Translations under genes and position numbers: made by a program
Source of the DNA: UBA6059 sp964351595
GTDB lineage: Bacteria > Bacteroidota > Bacteroidia > Cytophagales > Cyclobacteriaceae
Assembly: GCA_964351595.1 (NCBI GenBank)
Contig: CAYGOT010000002.1
Coordinates: 62,001 to 126,000 of the forward strand
Length of the DNA: 64,000 nt
Reading direction: 5' to 3'
Shown: positions 8,816-18,070 of the stretch, in pieces
Position numbering within the stretch: position 1 is the first letter of the stretch
How the letters are laid out: every line of letters begins with the position of its first letter
Notes under the pieces: generated by a model
Databases searched by the model: none
What the model saw: the letters and a program-made list of their open reading frames with translations, nothing else
What the model was told of the DNA's origin: nothing

Positions 8816-9796
8816 TCATCTGGAATCTAACTTGCCCTCATTTATTTGTGAGAGAATCCATTGGTAGGTCTTTACTAACCCTGTTCTTAATTCTTGAGTT
8901 GGTTGCCAGTTAAGTTTCTGCTGAATAAGTGTGTTGTCTGATCTTCTACCACGAACACCGACGGGCCCATTGATATTATTTATTGAAAGATTCTTTCCTG
9001 AAATCTCAATGATAGTCTTTGCCAAATCATTAATTGAAATCATCTCCTCCGAACCAATATTTAATGGACCGGAAAAATCTGAATTCATAAAGCGTATGAA
9101 TCCTTCTAAACACTCATCAATATACAAAAATGATCTAGTTTGAAGCCCATCACCCCAAACATCGATTGATGATCCATCTGAGGCAGAAGCGACCTTTCTG
9201 CATAATGCAGCTGGAGCCTTTTCCTTTCCATTTGACCAAGCTCCCATGGGACCAAAAATATTATGAAGCCTAGCCACTCTAACCTCAATGTTGTTCAATG
9301 AAGAATATGTCTTATAGAGCCTCTCACTAAAGAGTTTTTCCCACCCATACTCTGAATCAGGGTTTGCAGGATAAGCAGAGTCTTCAGCACAATCAGGATT
9401 TAATTCGTCCATTTGAAGAAATTGCGGATAGATACAGGCGGAAGAAGAAAACAATATTTTAACGGAATTCAACTCTCTAGCCGCTTTGAGAATGTTGAGA
9501 TTGCAGAGGACCGAGTTGTGCATGATTTCCACATCATTCTCGCCAGTGAATATATAACCTGCCCCGCCCATGTCAGCAGCCAGTTGGTAGATTTCTTTTA
9601 TATCAGGTTTCATCACACTACTGACAAAATTCTCATCTCTTAAGTCTCCTTCATAAAACTCATCAACAAACATATTATCATATGCATTGGGCAACAAATC
9701 CGCGCCTATGACATACTTACCCTCCGACTTTAACCTTTTTGTTAAATGGCCACCAATAAACCCCCCACTACCGCAAACAAGAACCTTATTCATCAT
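8816..9796 (-). CDS. GDP-mannose 3,5-epimerase-like SDR enzyme
   Basis: An extended short-chain dehydrogenase/reductase of 326 residues. GSGGFIGGHL near the N-terminus is the NAD-binding G-x-x-G-x-x-G motif, SSSACIYP carries the catalytic Ser region, and YGWEK the catalytic Tyr and Lys. Stretches such as AADMGGAGYIF, REKAPAALCRK-like GKEKAPAALCRK, VWGDGLQTRSFLYIDEC and PVGVRGRRSDN match plant GDP-mannose 3,5-epimerase far better than UDP-glucose 4-epimerases. That enzyme turns GDP-D-mannose into GDP-L-galactose (and GDP-L-gulose). The ATG at 9796 or the adjacent one at 9793 starts the protein. In this locus it would make an L-sugar donor for the polysaccharide. Family call is strong; the product in this organism is inferred. 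Confidence 0.85.
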   Translation of the reverse strand: MMNKVLVCGSGGFIGGHLTKRLKSEGKYVIGADLLPNAYDNMFVDEFYEGDLRDENFVSSVMKPDIKEIYQLAADMGGAGYIFTGENDVEIMHNSVLCNLNILKAARELNSVKILFSSSACIYPQFLQMDELNPDCAEDSAYPANPDSEYGWEKLFSERLYKTYSSLNNIEVRVARLHNIFGPMGAWSNGKEKAPAALCRKVASASDGSSIDVWGDGLQTRSFLYIDECLEGFIRFMNSDFSGPLNIGSEEMISINDLAKTIIEISGKNLSINNINGPVGVRGRRSDNTLIQQKLNWQPTQELRTGLVKTYQWILSQINEGKLDSR

Positions 9797-10060
9797 TAAT
9801 TCTAATTTAATTTATTTCAATTCCAATTACTTAGGACTCAAAAATACTCAGCGTCTTGTATGTCATAATCATCTCTAGGAACAATTGACTATCCATCTGA
9901 CCAATGGGTTAGAACGGTTCTTCACTCCTACAGATTCTGAATCCGTTGAGCTTTTTAACTGTTATCACCGATTTATCTCACCGACGATATAAGCTCCAAA
10001 GTAACTCCAAATCTGCTTTCTAGCGAAAATCGATACTATCTTTATTCAGAACTGAGCTGT

Positions 10061-11971
10061 ATGATGCCCACACCCCTCCATATCCTCAAACAATACTGGA
10101 AGTATCCAGCCTTCAGGCCGATGCAGGAGGAGATCGTACAATCTGTTTTGGATGGGAAAGACACATTAGCTCTGCTACCTACTGGTGGGGGTAAGTCCAT
10201 CTGCTTCCAGGTACCTGGATTGATGCTGAATGGAGTCACTCTCGTAATATCCCCGCTGATAGCATTGATGAAGGATCAGGTAGAGCAGCTCAATCAAAGG
10301 GGTATCAAAGCAGCGGCAATCTATTCGGGTATCCCAAAGAGGGAGATCGATATTTTGTTAGATAACTGCATCTACGGAGAGGTGAAGTTTCTGTACGTTT
10401 CTCCTGAGCGGTTGAAGTCAGAGTTGTTCCTGGAAAGATCCGGTCGAATGAATGTAGGCCTGCTGGCCATAGATGAAGCTCACTGCATCAGTCAATGGGG
10501 TTATGATTTTCGTCCCTCCTATCTGGAAATCGCTGAGTTCAAAGCAACCTTACCTGATGCCAAAATCATCGCACTGACCGCTACTGCCACTCCGGAAGTC
10601 AGACAGGACATCATCGACAAACTGGAGTTGAGCAAGCCAAGCATTTTTCAGAAGTCTTTTGCTCGGAAAAATCTCAGTTACTCTATTAGGATCGAAGAAA
10701 ATAAAGAGCAAAAACTGCTGGAGGTGCTGAAATCAGTTCAGGGCTCATCGATTGTTTATGTGCGAAATCGCGGCAAAACGAAGCAGCTCACTCAGTTGAT
10801 TCAGAAAAGTGGCATTACGGCTGATTTCTACCATGCCGGATTGAGTAATGAAGTGCGTGCGAGTAGACAAGATCAATGGATACAAGACAAGACAAGGGTG
10901 ATGGTCTGCACTAATGCCTTCGGAATGGGCATTGACAAACCCAATGTCAGGTTGGTCATTCACATGGACATACCAGACTCCATGGAGGCGTACTATCAGG
11001 AAGCAGGACGCGCAGGTCGGGATGAAAAATTGGCCTATGCCATACTGCTGGCACACCCCGTAGACGGAGATCAACTTCTCGAAAAGACCACACGGGCCCA
11101 CCCTTCCATCGACTACCTAAAGACGGTCTATCAATCGCTCTCCAACTATTACAAAATAGCAGTGGGCAGTAATCTGCTCAGCAGTTTTGATTTTGAACTA
11201 GAGGACTTCTCTCGGCAGTACAAGCTCAATGCCTATGAGGCTTACAACGCCCTCCGAAAACTGGAAGAAGAAGGGCTCGTCCAACTCAACGAAAGCTTCT
11301 ACAAGCCGAGCAAATTAATGCTCCTGATCAACTCCTCAGAACTCTACAGCTATCAGGTAGCTAATGCTGCTTTGGATCCTATTCTCAAAGGGCTACTTCG
11401 GCTTTATGGAGGCGAGCTGTTTTCATCTTTTATCACCATATCCGAAAGTCACCTGGCGCAGTTGATCAACACAAACAAAGCGGAGGTGATCAAAAAATTA
11501 GACTTCCTTAATCAGTCGAATATACTTGTCTATGAACGACAAAAGGAAAAGCCTCAGCTCACCTTCACAACAGCCCGACAAGATGCCAATCGACTAATTA
11601 TTGATATCAAACGCCTGGAACAGCGGAAGTCAGCATCGCTTGCCCGGGTGCGCAAGATGATCAACTATACCTATGAGGCAAAGCAATGTAGAACCCAGCA
11701 GTTTCAGAGGTATTTTGGAGAGCTCTCCGTCGTTAATTGTGGTAACTGTGACGTATGCATCCAGCGAAAAAAGGAGCTCAAAGGCATCAACCAGGAGCAC
11801 AAGTACTCACAGCAAATTTTAGACCTTCTAAGCAAAGGAGAGCAGCGCATTGAAGTTATCTTAAACGACATCAAGGCAGCTGATAGCCATCATCTCTACG
11901 AGGTATTGCGCGAGTTGCAAGAAACACACCAGATCACGATCAGTTCATCGGGTCGAATTAATCTCGCCTGA
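10061..11971 (+). CDS. recQ: ATP-dependent DNA helicase RecQ
   Basis: A superfamily 2 3'-5' DNA helicase of 636 residues acting in recombination and replication-fork repair. Walker A is LLPTGGGKS at about residues 38-46 and the DEAH box lies in LAIDEAHCISQWGYDFRPSY. TATATPEVRQDI is motif III, and MVCTNAFGMGIDKPNVR with YYQEAGRAGRD are motifs V and VI. The zinc-binding Cys cluster of the RQC region follows (C-R-T-Q near residue 545, then CGNCDVC). The C-terminal 60 residues look like a short winged-helix segment, and no clear HRDC domain is visible, so the protein is closer to shorter RecQ forms. It starts a rightward run and is divergent from the epimerase. Confidence 0.95.
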   Translation: MMPTPLHILKQYWKYPAFRPMQEEIVQSVLDGKDTLALLPTGGGKSICFQVPGLMLNGVTLVISPLIALMKDQVEQLNQRGIKAAAIYSGIPKREIDILLDNCIYGEVKFLYVSPERLKSELFLERSGRMNVGLLAIDEAHCISQWGYDFRPSYLEIAEFKATLPDAKIIALTATATPEVRQDIIDKLELSKPSIFQKSFARKNLSYSIRIEENKEQKLLEVLKSVQGSSIVYVRNRGKTKQLTQLIQKSGITADFYHAGLSNEVRASRQDQWIQDKTRVMVCTNAFGMGIDKPNVRLVIHMDIPDSMEAYYQEAGRAGRDEKLAYAILLAHPVDGDQLLEKTTRAHPSIDYLKTVYQSLSNYYKIAVGSNLLSSFDFELEDFSRQYKLNAYEAYNALRKLEEEGLVQLNESFYKPSKLMLLINSSELYSYQVANAALDPILKGLLRLYGGELFSSFITISESHLAQLINTNKAEVIKKLDFLNQSNILVYERQKEKPQLTFTTARQDANRLIIDIKRLEQRKSASLARVRKMINYTYEAKQCRTQQFQRYFGELSVVNCGNCDVCIQRKKELKGINQEHKYSQQILDLLSKGEQRIEVILNDIKAADSHHLYEVLRELQETHQITISSSGRINLA

Positions 11972-12087
11972 TACGCTGAATATAGGGGGCGTGATGACCA
12001 TTTATCCCTACCTCTACCCATCATTACATTACACTTTGGTTCTACGCTAGTGGGGTGCTAATTTTATTTTGTAGCTATCACAATATT

Positions 12088-15000
12088 ATGAAACACAGAT
12101 TCTTACTCATCGCCCTCTTCCTAAGTGTGTCTACCCTCTTTGGTCAGAAAGTAGACATGGACATTTTCAAAAGCATGAAAGCCAGAAATATAGGTCCGGC
12201 TGGCATGAGTGGCCGTGTCACTTCCATAGAGGTAGACCTATCGGACAATGACAATATTTTGCTGGGAACGGCTGCCGGAGGTATCTGGAAGTCAACAAAT
12301 GCTGGCCACACCTGGACCACCATTTTCGAAAATGAATTAGCCGCTTCCATCGGTGATGTGAAGATCTATCAAAAGAATCCAAATATCATCTACGTGGGTA
12401 CTGGTGAGGGCAACCCCCGAAACAGTCAAAATAGTGGCTATGGTATGTTCAAATCCATGGATGGTGGTAAAACCTGGAAGCACCTCGGTCTGGAAAACAC
12501 AAGACAAATCCACAGAGTCATCATACATCCTGACGACCCCAATACTGTTTGGGCTGGTGTATCAGGTGCCACATGGGGCGATAGCGATGATCGCGGAGTA
12601 TATAAGACTACTGACGGTGGTGCTACCTGGTCGAAGATATTATATATCAACAATCGAACGGGGGTATCAGACATGCGCATTGATCCTGGTAACCCAAATA
12701 AGATTATCGTAGGAATGTACGAGCATAGACGCTGGCCCTGGACTTTCAAGTCTGGCGGTGCTGGATCAGGGCTCTACATGACTCTCGATGGCGGTAGCAC
12801 CTGGAAGAAGATCACTGAAGAAGATGGAATAGCGAGTGGAGAACTCGGCAGAATAGGTATTGCGATAGCTCCCAGCTCACCCAATGTCATCTACGCTTAC
12901 ATAGAGTCTAGCGACAATGCGATCTATCGCTCAGATGATGGCGGGTACAAATGGACAAAAGTATCCAAATCAGGAGATGAAAACATTGGAGGTCGACCCT
13001 TCTACTATGCGGACATCTATGTAGACAGCAAAAACGAGAATCGCATCTATAGCATTGCCAGCGAAGTGACTACTTCTGAAGACGGTGGCAAAACCTGGAC
13101 GGTCTTTGCAGCTGGCAACAAGCTACACACAGACCATCACGCGTGGTGGGCACACCCCGAAGATCAGGATTTCCTAATGATCGGTCATGACGGTGGGTTC
13201 AATGTCACACACGATCGTGGCAAGAACTGGTGGTTCGCTGATAATTTGCCGCTGGGCCAGTTTTACCATATCCGCGTTGACAATGAGATTCCTTACAATC
13301 TATACGGTGGATTGCAGGACAATGGCTCCTGGAGAGGACCCAGTCAGACATGGTTTAAGGGCGGCATCAGAAACATGTACTGGCAGAGATTGTCCATCGG
13401 TGATGGTTTTGATATGATCCCTGATCCGCTGGACAATGATTACGGTTACGCAATGGGACAAGCTGGGAATCTGGTGCGGTACCACTACCCTTCCGGACAG
13501 CTGCAGCCGATCAAACCGATACATCCGGATGATGAGCATCTGCGGTTCAACTGGAACTCCGGTATCGCCATTGACCCTCACGATAACAAGACAATATATT
13601 ATGGTAGTCAGTACTTGCTCAAGTCCGCGGACTATGGACAAAACTGGGAGTTGATCTCCCCTGACCTTACCACCAATGATCCTGAGAAAGCCAAATTCCT
13701 GGAAACAGGTGGATTGACCTATGATGTCTCTGGTGCGGAAAATCACCTCACCATCATCAGCATTGCGCCTAGCCTCAAGGAAAAAGGCGTAATCTGGGTA
13801 GGCACAGATGATGGGCAAGTACAACTGACGCGTGACGGAGGAAGCACTTGGAGTAACTTGACCAAGGCTTTCAAAGACCTACCGGTAAATACCTGGGTGA
13901 CGCAAATACAACCCTCCAAGCATGATGCTGCTGAGGCTTTTGTAGTCTTTGATGATCACAGAAGAAATAACTGGGAGCCGTACATCTATCGTACACGAGA
14001 CTATGGCAAGTCCTGGGCCAGATTAGTCGATAACAACGATGTTTGGGGCTATGCCCTGTCATTTGAGCAAGATCCCATAGCATCCAACCTTTATTTCGCA
14101 GGTACTGAGTTTGGTCTGTACGTGAGCTTTGACGAAGGTCAGAACTGGAACAAGTGGTCGAATATTCCTACTATGCCTATGCAGGATATGGTGATCCATC
14201 CACGTGAGCATGATCTTGCTATCGGTACATTCGGCAGATCATTCTGGATACTGGATGATATCAGGCCGCTAAGGGCGATGGCTCAAAAAGGAGCTGCTGA
14301 AGTATTGAACACTAAGGTAGAGGCATTTCCAGCGCCAACTGCCTACCTGGCCAATGTGGGTGAGTCAATAGGATATCGCCATGGTAAAATTGGAGATGCA
14401 CTCTTTGAGGGGGACAATCGTCCGTACGGTAGTCTTATCAGCTACTACCTCAACGCCATCAGCGGCGATCCTAAGGAATTAGCAGATCAGGTAAAGGTGG
14501 AAGTGAAAAATGCAAGCGGCACAACGGTACGAACACTCTACCAAAAACCTGTCAAAGGAGTAAACAGAATCAACTGGGAGCTCGATCGTGACGCACCAAG
14601 AAGTCCCCAAGCGAAAAAACCTACCAAAGCCACTGCACCCAGAGGCGGGATGCTTGTACCTACCGGAAAATATGATGTAACCGTCACCTACCAGGGAGAA
14701 TCATCAACCACCACTGTTGATGTACAGGCGGATCCCCGACTTTCTATCTCGTCCAGTCAAATGGCTGAGAAAGATGCGGCTATTACGGAGTACTTTGCCA
14801 TGGTAGACAAGGCTACTTCAGCGATGGATAGAGTAAGAGCCGCTCAGGACAAGCTATCTCAACTTGAAAATCTGATGGATGATGGAAACGAATCATTGAA
14901 TTCATCGCTAAAGAGGCTAAAGTCTGACCTGAAATCACTGCAGGAGAAATGCACTGGTGAAAAGAAGCAAGGACTGTACAGAGATCCGTACACCATCACA

Positions 15001-15192
15001 GGTAGGCTCTCTAGCACTGGGTATATGCTCAAGAACCCATTAATTCCCTTGAGTGAAAATCACAAGCTCCTCATGGGACAAACCCAATCGGCTGTTGATG
15101 AATTTGCAAATGAAGTCGATGACTGGAGCAATGGTGCGTACAAGCAATTTCAGCAAAATGTAAAGGAAGCTGGGATATCATTATTCGACTAG
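12088..15192 (+). CDS. Exported sortilin/VPS10-type BNR beta-propeller protein (1)
   Basis: About 1034 residues from the ATG at 12088; the frame is open 33 bp further up, but the hydrophobic signal peptide MKHRFLLIALFLS...TLFGQ begins at this Met. Many Asp-box (BNR) repeats of the S-x-D-G-G-x-T-W form are visible (STNAGHTWT, SMDGGKTWKH, TTDGGATWSK, SDDGGYKWT, TRDGGSTWS), indicating two or more tandem propellers over about 750 residues. A beta-rich domain and a helical C-terminal region follow. Databases often call such proteins glycosyl hydrolases, but no catalytic residues can be identified, so function is unknown. It is paralogous to 28806-31985, with the same architecture and shared phrases such as WELISPDLT. 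Confidence 0.85.
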   Translation: MKHRFLLIALFLSVSTLFGQKVDMDIFKSMKARNIGPAGMSGRVTSIEVDLSDNDNILLGTAAGGIWKSTNAGHTWTTIFENELAASIGDVKIYQKNPNIIYVGTGEGNPRNSQNSGYGMFKSMDGGKTWKHLGLENTRQIHRVIIHPDDPNTVWAGVSGATWGDSDDRGVYKTTDGGATWSKILYINNRTGVSDMRIDPGNPNKIIVGMYEHRRWPWTFKSGGAGSGLYMTLDGGSTWKKITEEDGIASGELGRIGIAIAPSSPNVIYAYIESSDNAIYRSDDGGYKWTKVSKSGDENIGGRPFYYADIYVDSKNENRIYSIASEVTTSEDGGKTWTVFAAGNKLHTDHHAWWAHPEDQDFLMIGHDGGFNVTHDRGKNWWFADNLPLGQFYHIRVDNEIPYNLYGGLQDNGSWRGPSQTWFKGGIRNMYWQRLSIGDGFDMIPDPLDNDYGYAMGQAGNLVRYHYPSGQLQPIKPIHPDDEHLRFNWNSGIAIDPHDNKTIYYGSQYLLKSADYGQNWELISPDLTTNDPEKAKFLETGGLTYDVSGAENHLTIISIAPSLKEKGVIWVGTDDGQVQLTRDGGSTWSNLTKAFKDLPVNTWVTQIQPSKHDAAEAFVVFDDHRRNNWEPYIYRTRDYGKSWARLVDNNDVWGYALSFEQDPIASNLYFAGTEFGLYVSFDEGQNWNKWSNIPTMPMQDMVIHPREHDLAIGTFGRSFWILDDIRPLRAMAQKGAAEVLNTKVEAFPAPTAYLANVGESIGYRHGKIGDALFEGDNRPYGSLISYYLNAISGDPKELADQVKVEVKNASGTTVRTLYQKPVKGVNRINWELDRDAPRSPQAKKPTKATAPRGGMLVPTGKYDVTVTYQGESSTTTVDVQADPRLSISSSQMAEKDAAITEYFAMVDKATSAMDRVRAAQDKLSQLENLMDDGNESLNSSLKRLKSDLKSLQEKCTGEKKQGLYRDPYTITGRLSSTGYMLKNPLIPLSENHKLLMGQTQSAVDEFANEVDDWSNGAYKQFQQNVKEAGISLFD
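14659..14668 (-). repeat. TTCCGGTAGG motif
   Basis: Exact copy on the minus strand; in the host gene it is read V-P-T-G-K. Confidence 0.8.
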
Positions 15193-15278
15193 TCGTTCGT
15201 TAGATAAAAGTGTCAATTTGAAATTGAACGCAACCGCTAATGATTTGATAATAAGCCATCAGCGGTCTTAAAATTTCC

Positions 15279-15286
15279 TATTTTTG
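15279..15286 (+). promoter_or_regulatory. Bacteroidota -7 promoter element
   Basis: TATTTTTG fits TAnnTTTG, the -7 box of the Bacteroidota primary sigma factor, and lies 23 bp ahead of the next start codon. A matching -33 box is not obvious. Confidence 0.4.
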
Positions 15287-15309
15287 GAGTCCACGCTAAT
15301 TGGGTTGCA

Positions 15310-18051
15310 TTGAAAAAAATATTCATTACACTACTAATCATCCTCTTAGGAGCAGGTGGATATTTTGGCTATCAGTACTGGCAAGACAATCGCAGTATCA
15401 ATATCTGGTCGCTCGTGCCTGAGGGCGCCTACTTTGTATATGAGGCTGAGGACGCCTTTGAGTTAGCACAATCGCTGGACTCAATCAAAGCCGGGCTGAC
15501 ATTAAAATCCCTACCAACATTCCAGAGGGCAAATGACTATTTGTTGAAGCTGGATAGCACAGCGGGTACCAATGCCAGCTTCTCAGACTTTTTCAGCGAC
15601 AATCCTCTGCTGGTCTCGGGGCACGCTATCGCAAAGGATAAGATTGACTTTTTGTTCATTATAGAAGTCCAGAACATCAAGCAACACGCGCTGGTGACGT
15701 CACTTACCAATGCCTTCGCTGACTCCTACACCAAGAGCACGCGTACTTACCTTGGCAATACTATTTCGGAGATATCCGACAAAGGATCAATCTTCACCTA
15801 TATCTACTACAAAAACTACTTCGTAGGCAGCTTTACTCCTTATCTGGTAGAAGATGCCATTCGCACCTTTAGCGAAGAAAATCGTCCCTCGTTCTTAGAA
15901 GCAAACCGATCTCTTTTTCAGCTCGCCAAATTGCAGCAAGATGAGGGTAACCTGTATATCAACTCCTCAGCCTTAGGCGGCCTTGCCGAGACTTTCGCTG
16001 ATAATATCAAGAAGGATTTCGGTTTTCTGAGCAACCTCACCGACCATAGCTTTCTGGACTTGCAGATTGATGAAGACTTAGTCGTCTTCAATGGCTTTTC
16101 CGTAAATGACAAACCCGGTGGCAATTTGTTGGATGCTTTCGATGGCAACCCTGGCGTACCCTTTTCATTTCATGATCTCATCCCCAACAGAGCAGCCTGG
16201 CTGGTGCACATGAGCTTTGGCGATCCAGGCAAATGGATACAGGATTGGGCCGCTAAATGGTCTGAAGACGCCCGGGCTTCTCAAAACTATGTCAACTTCC
16301 TAGCTGCTGAGTATGATATCAATCTCCAGTCTTTCAATTCATGGATTGGGAAAGAGGTGGCACTGGTGGAGGTCGAAAATGCCAACCCGCAGCTCCAGAG
16401 CCTTATTGCGATAGTGGATGCCAATGATATAGGCGAGGCATACAAGCAGCTCAATATCATCTCTGAGCGCATGGCTCAAAACGACAATGACTCTGTCTAC
16501 AGTGAGCCATATGGGGACATGACGATTCGGCAGCTCAAGATTGACCAGCTACCGCAATTGCTGTTTGGACCAATGTTTACAGGCTTTGAAAGCACATTTT
16601 ATCTGCCCTTTGACGATAAGATCGTCATGGGTAACAATGATCAGGTGCTCAAGCAGCTAATGGAGGACATCAGCAATGAAGACACCTGGGGTAAGTCGAT
16701 ACGGACGATGCGGTTCTTTGATCTACTGAACAAAGAGGCCAATCTCAATCTGATCGTAGATACCAATAGGTCCTGGAAGACCATCACCAATCACCTTAGG
16801 CCTGAGTGGTCGGGGTTTGCCGAAGAAAATGGCGTCCTACTGCGAAGCTTTGAAATGGTAGCGGTACAGTTTAGCAACATTGACAATAAGTACTACACCA
16901 ATATCGCGCTGTATCAGCCAGGTAAGTTTGATGCGAAGACAGGAAGTACCGACTATGAAATAGAGCGCACCATCACATTTCCCCACAAGATTGTGACCCG
17001 ACCGTTTTTCAGCAGGAACCACATCGATCGATCTATTGAGTTTGCCATGCAGGACAGTGCTGGCAACTTCTATCATCTGGATAAGGACCTAGAGGTACTA
17101 TGGTCCGACTCTCTTGACGGAGTGATTAATAGCGAACTACTGCAGATAGACTACTTCAATAGCAAAAAGCTTCAATTCATCTTCTCGACTCCCAGTCAAC
17201 TACAAGGTATTGATCGCACTGGTGAGTCGCTTCCTGACTACCCTATCGAGAACCCTTCAAGTGATCCTATCGCATTCTTCAATGTCATCGACTATGACAA
17301 TACTAAAAATTACAGATTGGTGGTAGCCAGTAGTCGAGGAAATGTCTATCTACTAGATAAATCAGGCAAACAACTGGAGGGTTGGAATCCGCTGCGGCTC
17401 AAAGGTCGATTGGCAGTCAGTCCCTTCCATTTGCGGATTTCCGGTAGGGACCTCATCATCGCACCTCAGGAAGACGGGCTCATCAACGTGCTGAATCGCA
17501 GAGGCGACACTTATCAGGGCTTCCCACTTGACCTGAAGTCGCCACTAGCTACTAAGCTCTATGTCAACGTCGGACCTGCTTTCAGCAATACCTCACTCAC
17601 CACTATCAACGAGCAGGGCGAGATCATCAGCTTCAACCTCAACGGGGCTATTACCAAGCGAGAGCAGCTCTACAAGCCAAAACCAGCATCCAGATTTGAC
17701 ATAGTAGAGGATGCGCTGAGCAATGGGTTTGTAATCGGTCGAAAGGATGACACGCGGGTGGGCGTGCTCGACCAGAATGGCAACCTGCTTTTTGAAAAGG
17801 ACTATTTATCGACAGGCGATATTGATTTCCAGTACTACAATTTCGGAGCGGGTGTAGAGGTGATCGTGCTCATCGATCGCGAACAAGGCTACACCTATCT
17901 TTACGATCGCAAAGGGGTTTTGATCAACTTCAAGCCGCTGGAATCTGCCCATCGCATTGGACTCATCTATTCCGAAGCGAATAAAGAATTTAAGATCTTT
18001 AAGGCATTTGAGAATGAGTTTTCGGTGCTTACCTTGAAGTATTCCGGCTAA
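15310..18051 (+). CDS. DUF3352-like membrane-anchored protein with C-terminal propeller-like repeats
   Basis: A protein of 913 residues starting at a TTG that gives a clean signal-anchor (KKIFITLLIILLGAGGYFGY). The N-terminal 500 residues resemble DUF3352, with segments such as LVPEGAYFVYE, SFHDLIPNRAAWLVH and NSWIGKEVALVEV. The C-terminal 350 residues hold repeated strands of the form L-V-V-A-S-S-R-G-N-V-Y-L-L-D-K-S-G-K, close to PQQ/WD-type propeller blades. It is probably periplasmic and membrane-tethered. It lies 117 bp after the first BNR protein and just 19 bp before an amidohydrolase gene. The molecular function is not known; the family match is by eye. Confidence 0.7.
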   Translation: MKKIFITLLIILLGAGGYFGYQYWQDNRSINIWSLVPEGAYFVYEAEDAFELAQSLDSIKAGLTLKSLPTFQRANDYLLKLDSTAGTNASFSDFFSDNPLLVSGHAIAKDKIDFLFIIEVQNIKQHALVTSLTNAFADSYTKSTRTYLGNTISEISDKGSIFTYIYYKNYFVGSFTPYLVEDAIRTFSEENRPSFLEANRSLFQLAKLQQDEGNLYINSSALGGLAETFADNIKKDFGFLSNLTDHSFLDLQIDEDLVVFNGFSVNDKPGGNLLDAFDGNPGVPFSFHDLIPNRAAWLVHMSFGDPGKWIQDWAAKWSEDARASQNYVNFLAAEYDINLQSFNSWIGKEVALVEVENANPQLQSLIAIVDANDIGEAYKQLNIISERMAQNDNDSVYSEPYGDMTIRQLKIDQLPQLLFGPMFTGFESTFYLPFDDKIVMGNNDQVLKQLMEDISNEDTWGKSIRTMRFFDLLNKEANLNLIVDTNRSWKTITNHLRPEWSGFAEENGVLLRSFEMVAVQFSNIDNKYYTNIALYQPGKFDAKTGSTDYEIERTITFPHKIVTRPFFSRNHIDRSIEFAMQDSAGNFYHLDKDLEVLWSDSLDGVINSELLQIDYFNSKKLQFIFSTPSQLQGIDRTGESLPDYPIENPSSDPIAFFNVIDYDNTKNYRLVVASSRGNVYLLDKSGKQLEGWNPLRLKGRLAVSPFHLRISGRDLIIAPQEDGLINVLNRRGDTYQGFPLDLKSPLATKLYVNVGPAFSNTSLTTINEQGEIISFNLNGAITKREQLYKPKPASRFDIVEDALSNGFVIGRKDDTRVGVLDQNGNLLFEKDYLSTGDIDFQYYNFGAGVEVIVLIDREQGYTYLYDRKGVLINFKPLESAHRIGLIYSEANKEFKIFKAFENEFSVLTLKYSG
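17439..17448 (+). repeat. TTCCGGTAGG motif
   Basis: Exact copy; in the host gene it is read I-S-G-R-D. Confidence 0.8.
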
Positions 18052-18070
18052 GCCAACTAAAGACTATACC

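Noticed and set aside
12088..15192. Label of glycosyl hydrolase for the BNR-propeller proteins
   Set aside because: Asp-box repeats are structural; no catalytic residues of a glycosidase family could be seen.
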